Source of the DNA: a bacterium
GTDB lineage: Bacteria > Hydrothermota > Tepidihabitantia > Tepidihabitantales > Tepidihabitantaceae
Reading direction: 5' to 3'
Assembly (NCBI GenBank): GCA_035505375.1
Contig: DATJQV010000025.1
Coordinates: forward strand, 1-64,000
DNA: 64,000 nt
Shown: positions 16,905-22,385 of the stretch, piece after piece
How positions within the stretch are numbered: position 1 is the stretch's first letter
Layout: every line of letters starts with the position of its first letter
Made by a program: the position numbers and the translations under genes
The notes under the pieces: model-generated
Seen by the model: only the letters and a program-made list of their open reading frames with translations
Databases searched by the model: none
What the model was told of the DNA's origin: nothing

Positions 16905-18644
16905 ATGCGCAAGCTGGTAATTCTGTGTCTTGCCGTAGGACTCGCAATGGCAAGCAGCGGGCAGTGGATCGGGCATAGCCCGTGCGCGTCCAGCCCGGTT
17001 CGCGACCCCCAGCCCGGCATTTTCCCGTCCACGCCGACCTCATCTACGCCGGCGCTGTTCCCCACCTCGGCCGACACGCTGTACTACGACGACGGCACTG
17101 CGGCCCAGAGCTACTACTGGTTCGCGAAGGGCAACGGCTGGGGCATGAAGTTCATCCGACCGAGCGACAACGTGACCCTCACGAACGCTCTGTTCTATAC
17201 CTCGGCGATGGGCTCAAGCACCAAGGTGATCGCCAAAGTGTATGCCGATGACGGCGCGGGCGGTTCACCGGGGACTCTGCTCGCCACGGACAGCGGCAAC
17301 GTCACGGCGGGTCAGTGGAGCGCGGTGCCGATCAACATCCCGATCGTCGCGAGCAACTTCTACATATTCTACGTTCAGGCGGTTGACTCCGCCGGCGGGC
17401 TGGCGCTGGGAATCGATGCCACCAACAACGCGCCCCAGCACCGGAAGTGGAGCATCCAGAGCGGTGGGTTCTCCGAGGACCACCAGGCGGCCGGCGACTG
17501 GATGATACGCGCGGCGATCAGCTGGACGCCGCAGGCCAAGAACGCCGAGGCCATGCGCTTCGCCACGTCGGTTATCGACGACACAGTCCCGAACATCAAC
17601 TTCACGGTTCGTGCGACGATCAGGAACCTGGGCACCGACACGCTGCCGGTCGGCACGCCGGTTCATCTGAACGTAACCGGACCGAGCAGCTACGTCTTCA
17701 ACGAGTCGGCGGCCACCCTCGCGAAGCTGGCCCACGGCGGGATGGCGCAGATTAACTTCTCGCCGGCCTGGCACATACCGAACGTACCCGGCACCTACCA
17801 CATAAAGGTCTTCACCGCCGCCGCCGGCGAGCTGTTTACGACCAACGACACGATGGCGTGGGACCTGGACTGCGCGAATTGGCTTGAGTACGTCAACGAG
17901 AGCAAGATGTGGTGGATAAGCGCGGACGGCCCGGACAAGGCTACGCAGTTCGACCCGGCCCACTTCGGTCTGACGTACCCGCTCAGTGTGACGCGGGTGC
18001 GGGCCGAATTCTACCTCCACCCGCAGCTCCCGTGGTCGGATTCACTGTTCAGCTTCATCATCTACGGAGACGACGGCGCGACACCGTTGTACACGAGCGA
18101 CACGCTCCGGGCGCCGGCGGGCACGCCGGGCTCGCCCATAGCGCTCACCTTGAGCCCGCCGGTTGTTATCTCGTCCGGGACATTCTGGGTGGACGTTTCG
18201 TCGCATGACGGAACCGGCCATCCCACTCTCGAGAGTGACAGCGCCGCGCGGGGCACCAGCCAGCGCAGTTGGTACGGCAGCGCCGGCAGTTGGACCCAGT
18301 ACACCTCGGGTGAGTGGTTCATCTCCGCCGCAGCGGGCGCCACCGGGATTGAAGAGAAGGGTCTCGACCCCAGTCTGACGAGCCCGAATCTCCAAATCAC
18401 GAACTACCCGAACCCGGTAGCGGACCATGTGACGCTCAGATGGCAGGTACCGAGCAGCAAGCCGGTTTCCGTCAACCTGTACGACGCGTCCGGACGCCTC
18501 GTGCGGAACCTGTACGCTGCCAACAGCCAGTCCAGAGTGGGTACGCTTAACGCGGATACCAGGTCTCTGCCCACCGGAATCTACGTGGTGCGGCTGGAGA
18601 CTGCCGAGGGTTCGGCGACCCGCAAGCTGGTCATCGACCGGTAG
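16905..18644 (+). CDS. Secreted protein with C-terminal T9SS-type sorting domain
   Basis: A 579-residue exported protein. The signal peptide MRKLVILCLAVGLAMASSG is followed by an N-terminal domain (DTLYYDDGTAAQSYYW, GMKFIRPSDNVTLTNALFY, residues about 55-145). A second region begins at VASNFYIFY (about 150) and shares HRKW, GTDTLP and FSPAWHIPN with its neighbour. The last 85 residues are a Por-secretion sorting domain (NYPNPVADHVTLRWQVP, NLYDASGRLVRNL, GIYVVRLET). The ATG is preceded by AAGGAGGAG. The gene has its own promoter and terminator, so the two paralogues are separate transcripts. The molecular function is unknown. Confidence 0.87.
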   Translation: MRKLVILCLAVGLAMASSGQWIGHSPCASSPVRDPQPGIFPSTPTSSTPALFPTSADTLYYDDGTAAQSYYWFAKGNGWGMKFIRPSDNVTLTNALFYTSAMGSSTKVIAKVYADDGAGGSPGTLLATDSGNVTAGQWSAVPINIPIVASNFYIFYVQAVDSAGGLALGIDATNNAPQHRKWSIQSGGFSEDHQAAGDWMIRAAISWTPQAKNAEAMRFATSVIDDTVPNINFTVRATIRNLGTDTLPVGTPVHLNVTGPSSYVFNESAATLAKLAHGGMAQINFSPAWHIPNVPGTYHIKVFTAAAGELFTTNDTMAWDLDCANWLEYVNESKMWWISADGPDKATQFDPAHFGLTYPLSVTRVRAEFYLHPQLPWSDSLFSFIIYGDDGATPLYTSDTLRAPAGTPGSPIALTLSPPVVISSGTFWVDVSSHDGTGHPTLESDSAARGTSQRSWYGSAGSWTQYTSGEWFISAAAGATGIEEKGLDPSLTSPNLQITNYPNPVADHVTLRWQVPSSKPVSVNLYDASGRLVRNLYAANSQSRVGTLNADTRSLPTGIYVVRLETAEGSATRKLVIDR

Positions 18645-18662
18645 GCCACACACAGACTCACA

Positions 18663-18693
18663 ACGGGGCGGGTTATCCCGCCCCGTATTTTGT
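18663..18693 (+). terminator. Rho-independent terminator of the second secreted paralogue
   Basis: ACGGGGCGGG and CCCGCCCCGT pair around a short TTAT loop and are followed by ATTTTGT, 19 bp after the stop codon. Confidence 0.87.
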
Positions 18694-18779
18694 GTCCGGG
18701 ATTTCTGCCACCGGTATCGGCATTCAGACTTCCGCGTTAGTCCGTTGCCTCACGTGTCCCCTGATTCCGAAATCGATGG

Positions 18780-18862
18780 CCACGAAGACACGAAAACGGA
18801 ATGAAACGGAATTGTGGTAGCCTACACCCATTCGTTTCGTGGCTTTCGTGCTTTCGTGGCTC
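18780..18862. repeat. Inverted CACGAAGACACGAAA word repeat
   Basis: Left arm CCACGAAGACACGAAAACGG, right arm TTCGTGGCTTTCGTGCTTTC then GTGGC, separated by about 40 bp. An inverted phrase-like repeat between the secreted-protein terminator and the GT39 promoter. Confidence 0.7.
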
Positions 18863-18891
18863 AATATCGGCTCTGAGGGTGTCCTCACGAC

Positions 18892-18919
18892 TTGACCTCA
18901 CTCGCCGGTCGTAGATACT
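18892..18919 (+). promoter_or_regulatory. Promoter of the GT39-TPR gene (leaderless)
   Basis: TTGACC (18892-18897), 16-bp spacer, GATACT (18914-18919). The ATG at 18926 lies 6 bp after the -10 box, so the mRNA should start at the start codon. No ribosome-binding site could be transcribed. Confidence 0.65.
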
Positions 18920-18925
18920 TCTGTG

Positions 18926-21058
18926 ATGTCCGCTAGTCGAAAACCGGCAATCGGCAATCGGCAATCCCCGGTTGTCTGGTTCCTCGTCATCTCCGGGGTC
19001 GCGTTCGCCCTCCGCATCATCCACCTGCTGCAGGCCCGACACAGCGACCCGCTCTTCTTCTCACCTCAGATGGACGCGCTCTATCACCACGAGTGGGCGC
19101 TGGCCATCGCGGCGGGCAAAGAGTTCATCGCCGACGCTTACTTCCGCGCCCCGCTCTATCCCTACCTCCTCGGCATCGTCTACAAGCTCTCCGGCGCAAA
19201 CCAGATGGCGGCGCGAATAGTACAGGCGCTAATCGGCAGCGTCGGCTGCGGGCTCGTGTACATCCTCGCGCGGCAACTGCTCAAGCCGCAGGCCTCGAGC
19301 CCCAAGCCCCAAGCCTCAAGCCGCAAGCCATTGAAGTCCGATCCTCACTCCTCCCTCCTCCCTCTTCCTTCCTCACTCACTCCGACGATCGCCGGTCTTG
19401 TCATGGCTGCCTACCCGCTCGCCATCTGGTACGACGGCGAGTTGCTTCTTGAGGGCACGCTGACTTTCCTTCTCATGCTCGGATTCGTGCTGCTTTACCG
19501 CAGTCGGGACAAGGACCGGCAGTGGTGGCTGCCGGGCATCGTGTTCGGGCTGGCCTCGATTACCCGGCCGAACGTGCTCGCGTTCCTCGCGGTGCTGCCG
19601 GTCTGGCTGTTCGTCGAAGGAAAAGGGTCCAAGGGTCCAAGGGTCCAAGGGTCCAAGTCCGAGACTAGAGCCCTGGAACCCTCGAACCCTGGAACCCGTT
19701 CTACCTGGACCCGGCTCCTGCTCGTCTGGGGTGCGGCGGCGCTGGTCATCCTGCCGGTCACGATTCGCAACTATGTCGTGAGCAGGCAGTTCGTGCCGAT
19801 TGCGTGGCAGGCGGGCACGAACTTCTACATCGGCAACTCGCCGCAGTCGGACGGCACTACTGCCATCCTCCCGGGCACGCGCGGCAGTTGGTGGGGCGGC
19901 TTCGATGACGTCAAGCGGCTGGCAGAGCAGGCTCTGGGGCGGCCGCTCAAGGGCGCGGAGATTGACCGGTACTGGCTGGGTAAGGGTCTTGAGTTCTGGC
20001 GCGAGCAGCCGGGCAAGGCGCTGGGCCTGCTTGCGCGCAAGACCTTCCTCTGGTTCGCGGGCTACGAGGTCGGCAACGAGACCGACCTGTACGCGGTGAA
20101 GCACGACTCATTCATCAACTACCTCCTCTTCAACTCCGGGTTTCTGAAGTTCCCATTCGGCATACTGCTGCCGCTGGCGCTGGCCGGGGTCTGGTTTCGG
20201 CGCAAGGAGTGGCGCCGGTTTCTGCCGCTGTACCTATTTGTCGTGGCGTACTCGCTCTCGTTCATCGTCTTCTTCGTTACCGGCCGATACCGGACGTCGG
20301 TTGTCCCGATTGTCGCGATACTGGCAGCCATAGGACTCATAGGTCTCATACGACCCATACCCGCGAAAACGGGGACTGTGCCGCGCGCCGGGCGCTCCGA
20401 GGGACTGTCCCCGTTTTCGCTCAGGTCTGGCCGCGGCGTCGCGTTCCTGATTTTTCTCGCCGCGTTCTTCCTGCTCAACGCCAACATCGCCGGGGCGGGG
20501 CGCGTGACGCGCCGGGACCAGAGCCACTTCGCGGTCGCGCTCGGACTGCACAACCAGGGCAGGGACGCCGAGGCGCTGGCGGAAGTGCGACAGGCGCTGC
20601 AGGTTGATTCGGAGACCAACGTGCTCTCGTTTGAGGCGTCGCTGCTCGAAAGGCAGGGCGACTTCGTCAACGCCGAGCGCTCGGCCCGGGCCGCGGTGCG
20701 ACTTCATCCGCAGGAATCGGATGCGTACGGTGAACTCGGCAACGTCTTCGCGCACGCCGGCGTGCTCGACTCGGCCGCGCACTACTTCGAAGTGGCGCTC
20801 CAGCACGACCCGTACTCGATGCAGGCATGGATTAACCTCGGCAACGTCAACGTGCAACGCAAGGATTTCGAGAAGGCCCGGTACTACTACGAAGGGGCGC
20901 TAAAGATACGGCCGACCTTCGCGGAGCCGATGTTCTACCTCGGCCTTTGTGACTACTACGAAGGCAAGGTCGCTGAAGCCCACGCCCGCTGGCAGGAAGT
21001 CCTCAAGCTCGACCCGTCTTTCACCAAAGCCAGACAGGCCTTGGAGCAACTGAAGTAA
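18926..21058 (+). CDS. GT39/ArnT-like membrane glycosyltransferase with C-terminal TPRs
   Basis: A 710-residue multi-pass protein. After TM1 (WFLVISGVAFALRIIHLLQA) the first loop has DALYHHEWALAIAAGKEF and YFRAPLYPYLLGIVYKLSG, the acidic/aromatic signature of GT-C (GT39/ArnT/PMT) enzymes that use polyprenyl-phosphate sugars. About ten more helices follow, then roughly four TPR units from residue 530 (LGLHNQGRDAEALAEVRQAL, YGELGNVFAHAGVLDSAAHY). Three low-complexity stretches interrupt it in frame: two short-word tracts in the first half and a palindromic element. ATG 18926 was preferred over the adjoining GTG. The acceptor is unknown; cell-envelope or protein glycosylation is likely. Confidence 0.82.
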   Translation: MSASRKPAIGNRQSPVVWFLVISGVAFALRIIHLLQARHSDPLFFSPQMDALYHHEWALAIAAGKEFIADAYFRAPLYPYLLGIVYKLSGANQMAARIVQALIGSVGCGLVYILARQLLKPQASSPKPQASSRKPLKSDPHSSLLPLPSSLTPTIAGLVMAAYPLAIWYDGELLLEGTLTFLLMLGFVLLYRSRDKDRQWWLPGIVFGLASITRPNVLAFLAVLPVWLFVEGKGSKGPRVQGSKSETRALEPSNPGTRSTWTRLLLVWGAAALVILPVTIRNYVVSRQFVPIAWQAGTNFYIGNSPQSDGTTAILPGTRGSWWGGFDDVKRLAEQALGRPLKGAEIDRYWLGKGLEFWREQPGKALGLLARKTFLWFAGYEVGNETDLYAVKHDSFINYLLFNSGFLKFPFGILLPLALAGVWFRRKEWRRFLPLYLFVVAYSLSFIVFFVTGRYRTSVVPIVAILAAIGLIGLIRPIPAKTGTVPRAGRSEGLSPFSLRSGRGVAFLIFLAAFFLLNANIAGAGRVTRRDQSHFAVALGLHNQGRDAEALAEVRQALQVDSETNVLSFEASLLERQGDFVNAERSARAAVRLHPQESDAYGELGNVFAHAGVLDSAAHYFEVALQHDPYSMQAWINLGNVNVQRKDFEKARYYYEGALKIRPTFAEPMFYLGLCDYYEGKVAEAHARWQEVLKLDPSFTKARQALEQLK
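19281..19382 (+). repeat. In-frame short-word insertion in the GT39 gene
   Basis: Tandem words of the type AAGCCCCAAGCCTCAAGCC, then TCCTCCCTCCTCCCTCTTCC. They encode a Lys/Pro/Ser-rich stretch (KPQASSPKPQASSRKP) between two membrane helices. The composition is unlike the rest of the gene but like intergenic tracts elsewhere in the window. Confidence 0.75.
19622..19700 (+). repeat. In-frame GGGTCCAA word insertion in the GT39 gene
   Basis: Four GGGTCCAA units (19625-19656) followed by an imperfect inverted CCCTGGAACCCTCGAACCC block. It encodes KGSKGPRVQGSKSETRALEP in a cytoplasmic or periplasmic loop and keeps the frame open. Confidence 0.78.
20364..20419 (+). repeat. In-frame palindromic element (CGAAAACGGGGAC family), copy 1
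   Basis: Arms CGAAAACGGGGACTGT (20364-20379) and ACTGTCCCCGTTTTCG (20404-20419) are nearly perfect inverted repeats around a GC-rich centre. The element is 56 bp and is translated as part of PIPAKTGTVPRAGRSEGLSP. Two more members lie in hypD. Confidence 0.88.
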
Positions 21059-21059
21059 G

Positions 21060-21077
21060 GGCGGGCTTCGGCCCGCC
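21060..21077 (+). terminator. Hairpin after the GT39-TPR gene
   Basis: GGCGGGC-TTCG-GCCCGCC, a 7-bp stem closed by a stable TTCG tetraloop, immediately after the TAA stop. TCTT follows, so the U-tract is poor. Confidence 0.75.
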
Positions 21078-21215
21078 TCTTGCCATGTGGTCGCCGGTGT
21101 CCGTGGCTTGGTCGTTGACTGCAAACCGGCCCAAGGCCGCCCTGAGTTGGACGAGAGCATCTCTCGCCTGCATACTGGCCATTCGGGTGCTTCACGCACC
21201 CACAAACGCGCCTCT

Positions 21216-21491
21216 GAAAGCTCCCCTGAAAGCTCGTTAGAAAGCTCGCCTCAGAGTTCGCTGGAAAGTACCTTGGAATGCTTACTCGAAAGCTTACTTC
21301 ATAGCTTCTTTCATTGCTCATCTCAATGCTTGTCACATCGCTCAGCGCATCGCTCGTCTCAAAGCTGAGCGCATCGCTTCTTACATCGCTTAGCTCAAAG
21401 CTCCGTCGAAAGCTCGCGTCAAAGCTCGGCTGAAAGCTCAACTCAAAGCTCGCTTCAAAGCTTGTTTCATGGCTTCATCGAAAGCTCCTTC
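21216..21491. repeat. 12-bp periodic degenerate array no. 2 (23 units)
   Basis: 276 bp that divide into 23 successive 12-bp units with no insertion or deletion; consensus about GAAAGCTCGCCT. Units include GAAAGCTCGTTA (21228), CATCGCTCGTCT (21348), CAAAGCTCGGCT (21420) and GAAAGCTCCTTC (21480). Positions 2 (A) and 5-7 (GCT) are nearly invariant; the last four positions vary freely. Both strands can be read as Ser-rich tetrapeptide repeats, but neither frame looks like a gene. It lies 139 bp after the GT39 terminator. Confidence 0.9.
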
Positions 21492-21899
21492 AAAGGCTAG
21501 CCCCCAGGCGACCCCTATATGCGGGAATTCCTCGACGCGACAGGGCTTAACCGACGGACTGTAATGAGGTTATGCTCGTTCGGGGAGAGTCGCTAGACTC
21601 TCGGTTCTTTTCGAGCTTTCGGTGTACCCCAAATCAATCGTCCGCGGCTCAGGAATCTCTTTGCGCGCCGCCATGATTCGCAGGTCTTCGACATAGGCGC
21701 TCAGCCTGACGGGTCGCTGAAGCCAACCCGTCTAGCCGTCGGTCCGCGGCCGCCTCTGCGGACTGCAAACTGGTAACTGGAACCTTGCGCCGAAAGCGCG
21801 CCAGGACATCTTCGACATCGCCAGGCCGAAGCCATAGCGACCCGCACAGAACTATCGCCTACATCTCGCCGCGGCCCGGCGGTTTCGGTACGCCGCGCC
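21492..21899. other. Gene-free stretch between array no. 2 and a gene remnant
   Basis: About 400 bp with no supported gene, RNA or repeat. The segment GCAAACTGGTAACTGG near 21764 resembles the short-word tracts. The sequence may be decayed coding DNA, given the methylase fragment that follows. Confidence 0.4.
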
Positions 21900-21927
21900 T
21901 TGACCTGACGTCCTTCGGGTATATCCT
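21900..21927 (+). promoter_or_regulatory. Promoter retained by the methylase remnant
   Basis: TTGACC (21900-21905), 16-bp spacer, TATCCT (21922-21927); the ATG at 21936 follows after 8 bp. Same geometry as the promoters of intact leaderless genes here. Confidence 0.6.
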
Positions 21928-21935
21928 TCTCAACC

Positions 21936-22170
21936 ATGGGAATGCCCGCGCCCGACGCCGTCAAACGTTTGGTCGACCGCTTCGACCCGAACCGCAAGGT
22001 CTTCCTCTCCGGTGACTGCGAGGAGGAGCAACTCCGCCTTGAGTTCCTCAACCCCTTCTTCTCCTCGCTCGGCCCGAGACTTTGACAATGCCCCCGCCTC
22101 GGAATGCAGGAGTGGCCTGATCCCAAGAGTAGCGAGAGGCTGGCCGGACGCAGTCGGCCCAAGTATTTGA
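21936..22170 (+). pseudogene. Remnant of a type I/IIG-like N6-adenine DNA methylase
   Basis: The first 49 codons encode MGMPAPDAVKRLVDRFDPNR then KVFLSGDCEEEQLRLEFLNP and FFSSLG. This matches the N-terminus of large restriction-modification methylases, which normally run on as LGWDVDN and continue for hundreds of residues. Here a stop appears at 22083. In the +1 frame the expected continuation is visible as RDFDNAPA, followed by unrelated sequence and another stop at 22168. So a frameshift and a large deletion have destroyed the gene while its promoter survives. Family identification is from memory of the motif. Confidence 0.65.
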
Positions 22171-22351
22171 TGACAGCAGTGAACCGCTCTCTTGGTCGGT
22201 ATGTGCTCGACTTCGACTCCCTGACGATCGCCACCCCTGAGTCATGCCGGTCGCCAAGTCGCCGGACAACATTACATTGTACAATCGTAAGTCCATATCA
22301 GATTGAATGTTAGAGTGATGTAATCGGTGCGGCGGCTGTCGCACGTGCTGC

Positions 22352-22380
22352 TTGACAGGCAACTTGGTGGGGTATATCAT
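22352..22380 (+). promoter_or_regulatory. Promoter of the kinase-sigma54 activator gene (leaderless)
   Basis: TTGACA (22352-22357), 17-bp spacer, TATCAT (22375-22380). The ATG at 22386 is 5 bp after the -10 box, leaving no room for a ribosome-binding site. Confidence 0.72.
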
Positions 22381-22385
22381 AGTTT

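Noticed and set aside
21087-21441. Ser/Glu- or Ser/Phe-rich tetrapeptide-repeat proteins on either strand
   Set aside because: They are translations of 12-bp array no. 2. The repeat is conserved as DNA, several strands and frames are open, and no start signal or conserved residue pattern supports a gene.
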